The notes: generated by a model from the sequence alone, not told the origin. A stretch of 64,000 nucleotides of DNA from Loripinus fragilis (GCA_964019695.1 OZ026516.1:79563018-79627017); one strand, 5' to 3'; counted from the first letter of the stretch, positions 1 through 11,562 are shown. Program-made: numbers and translations.

Positions 1-124
1 ATAAAACCTGAGTACAGTCTCAGACTTAAAATAAAGTGCAATAATTAGCTGCTTGCGGACACGTGTCCGCAAGCAGCCAATTATTGCGCTTTATTTTGAG
101 TCTGAGAATGAACTCAAATTTTAT
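1..124. repeat. Foldback (palindromic) repeat with 62-bp arms
   Basis: Bases 19-62 pair with 63-106 with no spacer and only about three mismatches; the dyad centre is cacgtg at 60-65. Weaker pairing extends outward to 1-18 and 107-124. This is the form of a foldback MITE, and the left end may continue outside the window. Confidence 0.75.
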
Positions 125-1314
125 AACCTCGAGGCCTGGTTCCAATCCAACCAGTGACATTAAAATATTTCTTTTTGTATTTAAAATTTTACCCCTGTCC
201 CCTTGAAATCATTCTTGCAAATTTAACTAACCCTTTTTATACCAATGGAATTTTCCATAAAATTTGATACAGTTAAGTTAGGATGGTCCATTGTATATAT
301 TGTGGGGTCACAGGTTATAATTTTAAAAAATATTGTATTTCTTACTCTGAAGAACAGTGCAGACCCTGATGAAATGCTGCATTATGCTGCATTTCATCTG
401 GGTCTTTATTGTTACTCAAAGTTAATTAACAGGACGTGTGTGTGCCTGCGTGTGTGTAAAACACTAATGCTTCCCACTCCCAACACAATATATCCACTAA
501 TCACCTATTTATTTTCAAAAGTAGATCACATGTCAAGGTCTTATATTTATTATATAGTATATTTGATAAGATTTTCCGACAATGTATATACATGTTTGAT
601 TGTTTGAGTTAAAGCAGAACAGCTGAAACCCCTCTAAATTTTTAGTTTAATTCATCCCCCTGACGGATTAGGTTGTTATACACCATTTTAAAGCTTAATG
701 TCTCCAGAGTCAAATAAGTGGATGTGGTCCGGTTGCCATGGAAATCATTTGGAAGTAGGTCACGATGTATCAAAATAAAAAACAACAATATACAATTAGA
801 GCTGTTAACGTGAACTATTCAAATTGGCTAAACAGTCATGTAGTAAGTTCCTGCAGATAATGATGTTGTCATCTACGTTACATTTTCAACTAAACTTAGG
901 TAAACCATTGATATTTTGATATAAAATTTAAAATTTCTTTTTATAATCCTTTCATTACACATTTTAGATAAAAATAACATGTCTATAAAAGACAATTTAC
1001 TGACCAATCCGAAACTGCAAACAGCTTGTTGTTCATATCATAAAAACCTTAAGAGTTATAAGATGTTAATATATATCATCCCAGAAGAAAATGTTATTTA
1101 AGGAAAGAACATTTCATTAGAAATCAAAGCATGCAATCCTATTTGTAAGGTTTTAACATCATTTATGAGCATTCTGCAGAAAAAAAAAGAGCTAAAGGGG
1201 ATAATAAACATTGTTTTTGGTGTAAAGTACTGTTGATTCAAAGATAGATGAGAATCGTTGTAAACAAAAAATATAAACTAATCCAGGTAATCATGGGTAA
1301 TTTGTACAGGTATA
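125..1314. other. AT-rich noncoding stretch, nothing recognised
   Basis: No convincing exon, RNA gene or repeat was recognised here. The short open frames are AT-rich and show no protein-like composition or splice context. Confidence 0.5.
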
Positions 1315-2109
1315 TATACCCCACAAAAAAAGAAACGCACCACTTAGAACTGTTCAACTCTCAGGTAGATCACAAGCGATAGGCCAAATAAGTTTATATC
1401 AGTGCAAAGGTATGTCAGGTACTGCTGCGTCACACTTCTTTTGCAATCAGGCGTCGAAATTGTGTTAAAGAAAAATGGTCATGAAACAAGTGGGGGTCAA
1501 ATTGTAAAGTCACAGGAAATAAGCGTTTTCATAATGCTCTCTTGCTGGATAAGTTCAAGTAATTGGATTCATCTCAGTAGACCAAAATGTACCCAGACAC
1601 TTGTTCTTTGTGAATTATATCTTTAAATTCATCATTTGCGATAATTGAACGCAACGTAGCGCATGTTTTGTGACTAGCCTTTCAATAACGATTCCACACT
1701 GGAGATAAACATTACTCACATTTAAAGATTTCAACATTGTTTTAATCAATTTAAATGATACAAACTGATGAAAATGGTTTTTTGGAATAACAAAAAAAAA
1801 GCATCAATAAACACATAGGTTGTCTCACATAACGACAACATATCGTTTCCATACTTCGCTAATGTAAAACATACTCGGAATTTCATGTAGACAGTAGCGT
1901 TGAATTAACGCTTCCAAAATTACTTTACCCTTCGCCTTGATGTGTTTTTGTGCATACACAGGAAAAGTACAGATACTCATCTACGCCACATTAAAGTTTT
2001 AGTAAGATTTGATCAGAAATGAACACTCCATGACAAATAACATTTTCGTATTAAAAGGAGATCTTAATGGGAAATTCGTAGTGGTGCGTTTCTTTTTTTG
2101 TCGGGTATA
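1315..2109. mobile_element. Non-autonomous DNA transposon, about 30-bp TIRs
   Basis: The left terminus (1315-1343, core acaaaaaaagaaacgcac) reappears inverted at the right terminus (2081-2109); a 21-bp core is perfect and the flanking atataccc continues with one mismatch. The interior of about 740 bp has no recognisable transposase. Ends fall in TA-rich sequence, which fits a Tc1/mariner-type element, but the superfamily is not proven. Confidence 0.75.
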
Positions 2110-2289
2110 TCATTTATTGTGCAGTATAATATACACCGTAATTTACCCGTTTCTATGAAAAATAGTATAATCCTATTATCATGTATCTTTGAAACATCTG
2201 TATCATTTTAACTCTTTGGCAGTATGTAGCATATGTTACAAATGTAAAGGTGTTCCATATATAGCTTAATCCACTTAATGATGCATCAT

Positions 2290-2450
2290 ATTATGTTTGT
2301 TTGTTTGTTTGTTTGTTTGTTTGTTTTGTTGCTTTACGTCCAAAGTCAACAGCCATGGTTATGGCGGGACGGTCAATTCACCTAATCACACTTTTTCCTG
2401 GGAAAGCTTGAACAAGAAGTGAACCAGTACTTCGTGCACATACTTTCGCT
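2290..2450 (-). repeat. Diverged SINE 3'-tail-like fragment with (GTTT)n
   Basis: A (gttt)n tract at about 2296-2325 is followed by tttacgtcc, a tcaacag word, a gggac word and gaaccagtactt. These words occur in the same order as in the tails of the SINE copies at 4027 and 10260. No tRNA-like head is visible, so this is at best a diverged or 5'-truncated copy. Confidence 0.4.
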
Positions 2451-2600
2451 TGTAACTGACAAAAAACCCTTCTTGAATGATTCAGCGGAAGGGGGTTAGG
2501 GGGTGTCCGTTGGGGGGAAGCAAAGGTTACAGGTCAAAATGACTGGTGCACAAACTCTTAGAGTGGCACTCAGAACCCAATCACTCAGACAGGTAAAGAC

Positions 2601-2647
2601 TATGCGAACAAAAAATGTCCCATTATGGGACATTTTTTGTTCGCATA
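2601..2647. repeat. Perfect 23-bp-arm hairpin
   Basis: Arms 2601-2623 and 2625-2647 are perfect inverted copies around one spacer base. Confidence 0.9.
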
Positions 2648-2653
2648 TTCTTT

Positions 2654-2728
2654 TCCTGATCAGAATCTCTCTTGGAGCAATCTGATATGGGCCATAACAT
2701 ATTGCTCCAAGAGAGATTCTGATCAGGA
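2654..2728. repeat. Perfect 28-bp-arm hairpin
   Basis: Arms 2654-2681 and 2701-2728 (core cagaatctctcttggagc) are perfect inverted copies with a 19-bp loop. It sits 6 bp from the preceding perfect hairpin, giving a tandem pair of hairpins of unrelated sequence. Confidence 0.9.
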
Positions 2729-3291
2729 ACTATGGATTGTTTTTTTTTCTTCTGCCAATTATTTATTGGTGTGACTTAAAGAAGTTATACTCCTGTGAAG
2801 AGACATGACAGAATACAGTGTGAAGAGGTTAACTACCAAAGATCAATCAAAAATTCATATCATTTGCATTTCATACATAACTATAAAACAATAACATGTT
2901 TTGATTGCAACCTTCCTGCATGGATCAGCTTGAGGATTGCAGAGAGAAAATAGATCTTCAGGTTTAACCCTCTGACCATGTTGATACAATATAAGTATGG
3001 GATTGTCCATTGTGTACTTAAAGGGGAAAATATGATGTATTTCTGTCGGTGAAGGTTGTTTTAATCTTATCAAACACACACTGGGTAGGCGGCAAAATCA
3101 AACTAGTCCCTCAATTTATCTGGGTTTTTAATAATTTATTACCATATTTAAATAAAATTGGTTTTGTCTAGCTATTTTCAAATGAATTATGGTTTGTTCT
3201 ATTCAGGGGCTGGTTCTGATTTCCAGTTATAAATGTCATGATATTAACTCATCATTTGTTTTTACAATGTTTAAAAGGAAAAAATTCAGTT
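2729..3291. other. Noncoding, nothing certain
   Basis: No exon recognised. The word cacacactgggtagg with ggcaa at about 3073-3092 is shared with about 7959-7977, suggesting a small dispersed repeat. Confidence 0.4.
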
Positions 3292-3963
3292 TAAACGCCT
3301 GTCACACCAGGCGGCGTTTCCACTGCATTGCCACGGAGTTGTTTAATTTTTCAGAGCACCGTGGGAACGCAAGAAAATCCTGATATTTTTCGTGAAAAAT
3401 TGTCTGTCACGGCGTCCTTACAGCAACCAAGGCGTTGCCACGGAGCTCTCATGGCCTTCTATCGTGTTCATGGTGGAGATTCTCTGTGCTCTCAAGGTGC
3501 TTTCACTGCGCGTCCACGGCGCTCACAGCGCATGCGCCGCGCTTTCAGGGCGTTGCCACTGCGCTGATGCTGTGTTGAAGATGCAGTGACATCTCCAAGA
3601 ATGCCGTGCAGTCTCCGTGCAAACCCCATAGATGACCACGGCGTTTGCACAACCCTTGTGTGCGCCCAAGGAGCTCCTATTGCGTTGTAGGAGACCTTAC
3701 TGCGCAGCTATGGTGACCTTACGGCGTCCCCTCTGCACTCTATTAGGACGCCAAGCGAACGCCGAGTGACGGTGTTTGTTCTGAGTATGCTCAAAGTGCG
3801 CACTGTCGCTCGGCGTTCAATGGGACCCCACCGTGTCCAATGGCGATGTGACTGCATTGCTGCAGTGATGCTTGCCTTCGTACTGCGAGCACCTCAGTTT
3901 TCTGCAATTTTTTAGGACACCGTGGAATCACTGTGAGGATGCCGCCCTGGTGTGACAGGGGTT
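3292..3963. mobile_element. GC-rich MITE-like element with TIRs and short internal word repeats
   Basis: The left end (3292-3314, aaacgcctgtcacaccaggc) is mirrored at 3939-3963. The interior is much more GC-rich than its surroundings and made of degenerate words such as cacggcg, ccgtgg and gcgttgcc on both strands. No transposase is visible. Open frames inside are by-products of low stop density. Confidence 0.7.
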
Positions 3964-4026
3964 TTAGTGATGCATATTCCCTTTTTTGAAACGGGATAAC
4001 AAACAACTGGCTGGTGGGTGAGACAT

Positions 4027-4231
4027 TTGTTTGTTTGTTTGATTTGATTCTTTACGTCCCATCAACAATCTTTCAGTTAAACAGGGACAGGTCTTCCTGG
4101 GTTGAACCAGTACTAAGCTAGGATAAATGTGTCTTGCTCAAGGACCACAATGCAGTGACGCAGGTGAGGCTCGAACCCACTGCCTCTCCATCTCGAGTCA
4201 AGCACTCTACCACTGAGCCACTGCGCTCCCC
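4027..4231 (-). repeat. tRNA-derived SINE (minus strand)
   Basis: On the minus strand it begins with a tRNA-like head: A-box-like tggctcagtggtagagtgc and B-box-like gggttcgagcctc. A body with gaaccagtact and gaaagattgttgatgggac follows, then an A-rich (caaa)n-type tail. Close copies occur at 10260, 24231, 32186, 60090 and 63674. Confidence 0.85.
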
Positions 4232-4495
4232 AGTGAGACATTTGAATGTCTTCCCTAAACACCAGCCAAATTTTACCACTCAATGTGGAATTTTAGTTCA
4301 ACTATGTACGATTTAAAAACAGAGGGGTAAATCAAAATGGCAATCGAAAACGCCTTTTCAGAAATTCAAAAGCAATCAGTGAACGCTGCTCATAGCAATC
4401 GATGAACTAAACATTTAAAAAGCCTAAGTGTCCTAAAATAAGCTTTAAATGCATTATTTTAAGGTTTATGATCTTCTGATAATGCTGTTAGATCA

Positions 4496-4725
4496 TAGAC
4501 GTGAGAAAACCTGTCTTCGGGAGTTTGCAAACAACACAGGCGCAGACCAGCCTGCGCATCCGCGCAGTCTGATCAGCGCCTTTGTTATTAGTTTTGTAAA
4601 GTACAATATCTAAGCTTGCTACAAGCGAAATTTCAATTTTCTAGCTAGTCTCTGTAGTTGAGGAGACTGGTTTGAGTCTCACTTTTTCAGAAACCCGGAA
4701 GACAGGTTTTGTTGCGTCGAGGCCC
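4496..4725. mobile_element. About 230-bp MITE, family of three copies
   Basis: The termini (gagaaaacctgtcttcggg and its inverse ending in gaggccc) flank a conserved interior with ggcgcagacc and gcgcagtctgatcagcgcc. Clear relatives lie at 16944-17180 and 56790-57012. No coding capacity. Confidence 0.8.
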
Positions 4726-5235
4726 GTATCATGTGGATGAAAAATAATGTGGCTGAGATGATCTGGAGCTAATTTTCAAGTTTTACTCTTTTTAGGTTGA
4801 ATACGCTAGAAAGATACCTATCTGGACTTGTCATATCATATTACACTGTCTTTCCTTTCACTCCACTGCTTGTCAAATTACATGAATGTACATGTTCATA
4901 AGATCAGGTGTCAGTATACGTCTTTTCAACGCAACTTGAACTAACACTCAATGTTGTAGAAACACAATATTACCCTCATGAAATTAAAGCCTGACCCAAA
5001 ATGAAAACTATACACCTTATTTGTTTGAATATATCTGTTTTGCTTGTACGATTTACACTTTCACTCGGGATAGCTATTATGAAATTGTTTTCCAAATCAC
5101 AGGCAAGCCTGAAAATATGACCCTTAACTTTGCATGTGTAAATCTAATACAACAACATTTCTGCAAATCTTACAACATTTATGCTGAACTTTTCATTTTG
5201 TGTTGGTATAGATATTGTGTTTGTGGGATTGAATA
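4726..5235. other. Noncoding, nothing recognised
   Basis: No exon, RNA gene or repeat recognised. The open frames here are AT-rich and lack splice context. Confidence 0.4.
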
Positions 5236-5560
5236 AAAGCCCCCTCAGGCCCTGGGTTGCCCACCTGAGGATGGTTATAAGGCCTGGGGCTCCCAGCATT
5301 TCAGCTATGAATATTTGATGGATCACAGCTAGAACCAAACATACAAAATTGTAGAACCTCAATGAAAATTATCATTTTAACAAAGAATGCATCAAATCTG
5401 ATTCCTGGTATACAGACAGATGGACAAACAGACAGAGTACCCTGGCGCCCTAGGGGCTGATATTTTGCCCTAGATGGGACCTGGGAAGAAGTGGGAGTCT
5501 CCCTTAAAACTTTTTTTTTTTTTTTTTTTTTTTTTTGAGTCTCGGACTGGCAACCCTTCA
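5236..5560. repeat. HINE-like left-end module plus 26-T tract
   Basis: Starts with aggccctgggttgcccacc, a word shared with about 12991 and resembling left ends at 44716 and 57070. It continues with tttcagctatgaat, shared with 8290-8370. A run of 26 T lies at 5511-5536. It reads as a fragment of a Helentron-associated element beside the complete one at 5600. Confidence 0.5.
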
Positions 5561-5599
5561 ATACTTATTCTCAATAAAAGCACCGCAAGCACTGCGTAA

Positions 5600-6784
5600 T
5601 ACCCCGCCACTGCTGGGGGCACCAAAAGTTATTTTGTGAGATATATAATGCCTAAATAGCAACAGAACTGAGATAGACAGTGATATGACGTCCTTAGTCA
5701 CAATATGTAACCTTTGATGGTCAACATATCTGTGAAGTTTCATTCAGATACTCCATATAGTAAATGAACTACAGGTCAAAAACCATTTTTCAGATCAATC
5801 AAGGGCGGATAACTCATGAACTGGAAAGGTAAGGGTGACGGTCCTTACTAAAAATATGTAACCTTTGATGATCAACATATCTGTGAAGTTTCATTCAGAT
5901 ATTCCATATAGTAAATGAACTACAGGTCAAAAACCATTTTTCAGATCAATCAAGGGTAGATAACTCATGAACTGGAAAGGTAAGAGTGAAGATCCTTAGT
6001 CACAATATGTAACCTTTGATGATCAACATATCTGTGAAGTTTCATTCAGATATTCCATATAGTAAATGAACTACAGGTCAAAAACCATTTTTCAGATCAA
6101 TCAAGGGCAGATAACTCATGAACTGGAAAGGTAAGAGTGATGGTTCTTTGTCACAGTATGTAACCTTTGATGTAAAACATATCTGTAAAGTATCATTTAA
6201 ATATTCCACATAGTAAAGGAACTACGGGTAAAAAACATTTTTTAATTCAATCAAGGGCGGATAACTCACAAACCGGAAAGGTAAGAGTGACGGTTCTTAG
6301 TCACAATATGTTACCTTTGATGTGAAACATATCTGTGAAGTTATATTCAGATATTCCACATAGTAAAGGAACAATAGGTCAAAAACCTTTTTTCAGACCT
6401 ATCAAGGGCGGATAACTCACAAACTGGGAAAGTCAGAGTGACGGTCCTTAGTCACAATATGTAACCTTTGATGTGCAACATATCTGTGAAGTTTCATTCA
6501 GATATCATGAACAGTAAAGGAATAACAGGCCAGAAACCATTTTTCCAATACGAAAAAGGGCAGTAACTCCGTTAAAAATGGACGGATTTTGCCCATTAAC
6601 AATCCCATACCACTCATCGCCGATAACAATATGTATGCAAAATTTGAAAAAATTCCGTGAATAAATACTCAAGTTATCGATCGGAAATGGTGAGCACGGA
6701 CGGACGGACGGACGGACGGACGGACGGACGGACAGACACCGAAGGGTATAACATAATACCTCGCCACACTTTAGTGGCGGGGTA
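5600..6784. mobile_element. Pearl/HINE-like element with six about 150-bp tandem repeats
   Basis: The left subterminal word taccccgccac (5600-5610) recurs in a 3' hairpin (arms 6757-6767 and 6774-6784, gtggcggggta). Between them are six tandem units of about 150 bp, marked by atgtaacctttgatg at roughly 5704, 5855, 6006, 6156, 6306 and 6456, then an (acgg)n microsatellite at about 6697-6735. This order matches pearl elements of bivalves and HINEs: left end, tandem core, ACGG tract, terminal hairpin. No protein is encoded; mobilisation by a Helentron is inferred from the family. Confidence 0.8.
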
Positions 6785-6959
6785 TAAAAAGCTCTAATTC
6801 AACTGAGCCACTACACTTCTGACGCAACATGTCAAACTATCATATCCAGTCATCTGCTGCATCCAAATATTCAACACTCTTCATACATACAATCTGTATA
6901 GCTGAGCAGAAGCTGCTTAGGTTCATTTATGTTCGCAAACCCCAAAAAATAGGTTTCTG

Positions 6960-7167
6960 CGGAGCGGAGTGGCTCAGTTGGTAAAGTACTAGACTGGGGA
7001 TCAAAGGGTTGCTAGTTCAAGACTAATCCCCAATGAAGTCACTGTATTGAGTCCTTGTGCAAAACACTTTATCCGCTGCTTAGTACTGATTCAACCCAGA
7101 AAGACCCGTCCCAACATGACTGAAAAACAGTTCATTGGGACATAAAGCATCAAAACAAACAAAACCT
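6960..7167 (+). repeat. tRNA-derived SINE (plus strand), diverged
   Basis: Head ggagcggagtggctcagttgg with a B-box-like gctagttcaagact, then a body with tagtactgattcaacc and a tail ending tcaaaacaaacaaaa. More diverged than the copies at 4027 or 10260. Confidence 0.75.
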
Positions 7168-7494
7168 GATTCTGATGACATGGCTTGCATATCAAAAGGG
7201 ATAGTACATGTATCATGTTTTGCATAGACCAGTCAGCCGAAAAATGATTAGGAAAAGACATATAGAAATATCAGAAAACCATTCAACTTTCATAATAGAG
7301 GTGCAGCCAATACTATCAAATATTTAATCTTCTATTAATGTACTCTATTGGGAAGACTTGAAAACATAAAATGTTTAAATTCACAGTCTATCAAGATTGA
7401 ATAGACATACTTGAATTGAGAAATATAACTTAGTTTATATATGGCAAAGTGCATTTACCAGTATTTACATGTTTACGTCCAAGCTGGAACTTGC
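7168..7494. other. Noncoding, nothing recognised
   Basis: AT-rich sequence without recognised coding or repeat features. Confidence 0.4.
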
Positions 7495-7563
7495 ATCAGG
7501 GTTTGTACCCACAATAATTTTGGGTGTGCCACACCCAAAATTATTGTGGGTACAAACCCTGAT
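7495..7563. repeat. Perfect 34-bp-arm palindrome
   Basis: Arms 7495-7528 and 7530-7563 are perfect inverted copies around a single base. Perfect conservation implies a young foldback or active arm homogenisation. Confidence 0.95.
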
Positions 7564-8279
7564 TGTGGGTATAAAACTATGGTTGTAATAATTGTGCACT
7601 TTATTCAGTATATCCATACTGTATGTGAGACCAATGGAATACAAAAGCTATATGCTATACCCAAATAATATGCTATGCCCTATCAAATTTTGAAAGCATA
7701 AAAACTCAAGTTTGGTGCCATGTCAATGTCACACGATTGCTTAGAGTGCTAAAGGCTGAGCTTAACATCCTGTTTTCAAGTCCAAATCATGCATAATATA
7801 CGAAATAGGCAACAGATTTCTTATTGAAAGGATTTCAAGGAAATTGTTGAAGAATTTTGTTTACTAAACTTATATTTCTATTGCCATGTTCGTGTACCAG
7901 AAGTTTTAAGAACTTAGGTTTTGGTGGCAGATGGTTTAGCGCAACAAATAATTGATACACACACTGGGTAGGTGGCAATCAGGAATAAATTGATGTGTAT
8001 CTTCGCTCAAAACAACATTTTTTATTGCAAAATAATGACCATAGAACACAAACATAAAATTACTGTATAACAAAATGAGTATTTTTGCTATCGAAAACAT
8101 TGTTTTTAGCTATCCCAAAAACATTTGCATATTATTTTCAACTCGCAGCTTTGACAATATTTTTTGTATATGTAAATGAAACCTGGCAGCCATGATTTTC
8201 CTCAAGTTTCCTTAATTCAATGTACCAAATTATATTCAAATCTGCCAAGTAAGAAGTGTTTAATGGTTCTCTAATATAC
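7564..8279. other. Noncoding, little recognised
   Basis: No gene seen. A cacacactgggtagg word near 7959 is shared with about 3073. Confidence 0.4.
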
Positions 8280-8830
8280 ATAGGAGAAGAGAGCCCTTGG
8301 TCGCTTACCTGAGAATGGCTGTTTATAAGGTCAGGTTCCCAACATTTTAGCTATGAATTTTTGACGGATCAGCAATTTCAATACAACTTTACATGGAAAA
8401 GTTTAAGTAATGTTTGAAAAAGTAAAAAAGTTGTACGGAATCTCAATATTAATGGTATCATTTAAACTAAAAATAATTCCAACCTGATCAAAATGGTCAA
8501 TACAGGTGCTGGTAGACAGACAAACAGATTACCTTGGCAGTCATTTTTGTGGCAGGCTTGAATAATTTGAACAAACTTGGTAGAGGGTCATGCCATGGCA
8601 ACCAAAATTCTGCATTGAAATTACATCTTTCAACGACTTCCACGCCTAACCACCAAATGAATTCATAATTGATCGTGTTATTGCTCATCCATGATGCTTC
8701 GGCTCATGTCAGCAAAAATTACTGGTCAGTTAATTTTTTAACGGTATCAACATATGAAATTTCAAAACCCTATCATTCATGTGTCTGAGGGACTGACAAG
8801 TCAAAAGCAATATGCCTCCTCAACTTTTTG
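8280..8830. repeat. HINE-like module
   Basis: Contains cttacctgagaatggctg, ttttagctatgaat and a gacagacaaacagat tract in the order seen in the block at 5236. No terminal hairpin is visible. Interpreted as a degraded Helentron-associated fragment. Confidence 0.45.
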
Positions 8831-9054
8831 GGAGCATGATTAAAATGTTGGGCATAGGGTTATGGGAGTTTTTCAGGAATTTACCTGCATGACGACCTGT
8901 CTCTGGTCTTGCTAGAGGGATCCAGTGTCTATGAGGAGGCTGAGATGCATTAACTGAAATGAAAAAAGAAATAGAAAATCAGATAACAATCAATAAAGTG
9001 GACTGCAATTTTTATTGATAGAACCACTGTGCAAATCTACTGGAAATTTTACAT

Positions 9055-9575
9055 AACCCAAGGACAGGTAACCCCCTAGTTAGCGGTATGGTCATGGCTT
9101 AACTTGATCTTTATGCCATGATTATCTGCAGGTTTCATAAAGTTACAATTAAAACTAGATGCATGAGTTTTAGGAAGAAAACGTAGCTACTATGTCCTCA
9201 AACCCACTTCATATTTAATGGTGTATATCTGTGCCATGACCATTGGTTCAGAAGATAGAGTGAAGACAAGGCTTTTCATAAGAGTTATCTGACCCTGGTG
9301 ACCTTGAAACTGTAGCTGTGCCAGTTTGGGTAAAATCTGTTCATTTGTTCAGAAGATGGAGTGTAGACAAGGCTTTTTAGTTATTCATATATGACCCTGG
9401 TGACCTTGAAATAAGGTCAAGGTCACCAAAATTGAATCATTTATCAAGGTCCTCCCAATGATGTAAATGTACATCTGCCAGTTTGGCCAAAATCGGGTCA
9501 TTGGTTCAAAAGATAGCGGGCAGACAAGGCTTTTTCATACTGGTAACCTTGAAAATGATGTCAAGGTCATTAAAG
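9055..9575. repeat. HINE-like tandem module (tgaccttgaaa type)
   Basis: Repeated phrases gaccctggtgaccttgaaa, aggtcaaggtcaccaaaat and ggttcaaaagatag with a periodicity of roughly 100-130 bp. Same module type as 55340-56390. Confidence 0.5.
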
Positions 9576-10247
9576 GGAAACGCTCAGTATATAATTAATG
9601 AGCATTAAAAGAAGAGATTTGTCTATCGAATCAGTTTGCTGCAAATTTTATCAAAATCTATCAAGAAATAAAGAGGTCATATGCATTTGAAGTTTCCATT
9701 ATTTCTTTTATGGAAGCCGCCATATTTGTGTGTTTATGACATCATAGCCTCCTAATTACATATGCAAAAATGAAACAAATATGATTTGAAAAATAATTTT
9801 CACTCTATTTTTATGTATAATGTCTAATATAACAATAAAGGTTCATGGGGTTGTCTGCAGTTTGTGATTGTGGTATTTCCTGATCATACTCACTACTTTT
9901 TATGCATCTTTATAACTTTTCGTGTATCTCATTAGAATCTCATTATATATTCAAAATGGCAATTGTGAGAGGATGTTATGAAACTTCATTTATTAATATC
10001 ATTCTTATTTCTCAACCGATTTTAATCAGGTTTGCACTAAAATTGTTTGTGTGCAAATGTCTGTCATTTCAGTGGATTTACTTCTTGATCTGCGTTTTCC
10101 TTTAATAACCAAACATTACTTTCGGCTGTTCTAAATAAGTATCTGTGCAAGTTTGGTTAAAATTGTCCAACTGTACATAAGTTATAGCCCAGAAAAAAAG
10201 CTATGCAGACAGGATCCATACCAGAAACCCTGCCCGCCCACCCTTCG
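9576..10247. other. Noncoding, nothing certain
   Basis: Begins ttaaagggaaacgctcagt, which looks like the end of a TTAA-type MITE, but no matching right terminus was found. No coding evidence. Confidence 0.35.
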
Positions 10248-10259
10248 TCAGAGGAGTGG

Positions 10260-10468
10260 TTTTGTTTTTGTTTTGTTTGATTTGATTCTTTACGTCCACT
10301 CAACAATCTTTCAGTTATGCGGGACGTGTCTTCCTGGGTTGAACCAGTACTAAGCTAGGATAAATGTGTCTTGCTCAAGGACCACAACGCAGTGACGCCG
10401 GTGAGGCTCGAACCCGCGGCCCTTCGGTCTCGAGTCAAGCACTCTACCACTGAGCCACTGCGCTCCCT
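10260..10468 (-). repeat. tRNA-derived SINE with 12-bp target-site duplication
   Basis: The minus-strand copy has the same head, body and tail as the one at 4027. It is flanked by a perfect 12-bp direct repeat tcagaggagtgg at 10248-10259 and 10469-10480, the signature of LINE-mediated retroposition. It is the cleanest SINE insertion in the window. Confidence 0.92.
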
Positions 10469-10639
10469 TCAGAGGAGTGGGGGGAGGGGTGAATAATAAG
10501 ATGGGCTACACCTGTGACTATGTCAAATTTGGTATTTTTTAGCACTCAAGGACAGAGAACTGTTATCATCAGTCCCATCTAGCCTGAGTTCAAACTTAGC
10601 TGTCCTGATTTATTTGTAAGTTTCATAAAGAGGACACTG

Positions 10640-10990
10640 AAGCCCTGGATCACTCACCCGAGTCCTGGTTCATGGTTGCCATTTTGTCTTATAGTGGAGC
10701 AGAATGGTTTGCAAATTTCAGAAAGGGCATTAAGGGAACATGTGTATGCGTTATTTTGAATTTGGGCCAGTGGTTCAGGAAGTCATTTAAAGATATTTCT
10801 GTTTTTAGCTCTGGTGGCTATTTTGTTCAGTGGAAAGAAACCATTTGTGCAATTTTGGTAGAGGCCATTTATAAGGAACATTCAAATCCTTTGATGCTAT
10901 CCATGTCTATACACAGTGGATACCGTGTCTTGCAGTTTTAAAACTTTGCAGATGCTTTTGTCATGTGCAACAAAATCATTCTGAATGCAT
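10640..10990. repeat. HINE-like module (gctctggtggc type)
   Basis: Shares phrases with the blocks at 40800-44601 and 61590: cactcacccgag, gcagaatggtttgcaaattt, agggcattaagggaac, ggccagtggttcaggaag and tttttagctctggtggc. An open frame of 89 codons inside is explained by the repeat. Confidence 0.5.
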
Positions 10991-11489
10991 ATAGTGGGTA
11001 AGAACCAAATCAATACCATATTTATTAAGAGTCAGTATCAGAAGAAAGAATAAAGAAGCAGCTGTTACCCAAGAGTTAAACTACTCCGAGTAAAATCAAT
11101 AATTTTTTTCTGATAGAGTTTACTTTATGATCTTGTATTATGATGGTGAAGTCCGTCATATAGTCAGTCAATCCACCGCTCTATGGGACCAAGTTAGTAT
11201 GCGATCAGCTGCTCATTTTTAACAGCATGTATTTAAATGGGCATTTTTCAATGGTCATACTTAATTGACCTTTATTTCCCTACAAAGATTGCATATTTGG
11301 TTGGTTGGTTGGTCCACTGTCAATAGTTAGATTCATACCTGTGATAAGAGTCAGTTAACCTAAGGCATAAATTAGGTACTTTGTGCTAATTGTTTAGCCA
11401 AAAAGTGACAAATAACATGCATAAATCAGCATAAAAAGGAGGAATGATTGTGTTTAAAAATAACACAATCTCAACAAAAGAATGGTGCA
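10991..11489. other. Noncoding, nothing recognised
   Basis: No exon or repeat recognised apart from a short (ggtt)n tract near 11298. Confidence 0.35.
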
Positions 11490-11562
11490 CAACTAGAGGC
11501 TCGAACCGGCTTCATCTTTATATGATTCCAACAACTATGCTACCTCGCCCGACTACTTTTTG
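11490..11562 (-). repeat. tRNA-like SINE head or tRNA pseudogene, second lineage
   Basis: On the minus strand gtcgggcgaggtagcatagt contains an A-box-like element and ccggttcgagcctc a B-box-like element about 45 nt apart, ending gttgtgcacc. The sequence differs from the main SINE family. The acceptor stem does not pair convincingly, so a functional tRNA gene is unlikely. Confidence 0.5.

Noticed and set aside
4027..4231. Functional tRNA gene
   Set aside because: The A/B boxes belong to a SINE: a long body and A-rich tail follow, and many near-identical copies exist.
10672..10941. 89-codon plus-strand frame
   Set aside because: Falls entirely within HINE-like module sequence shared with other noncoding copies.
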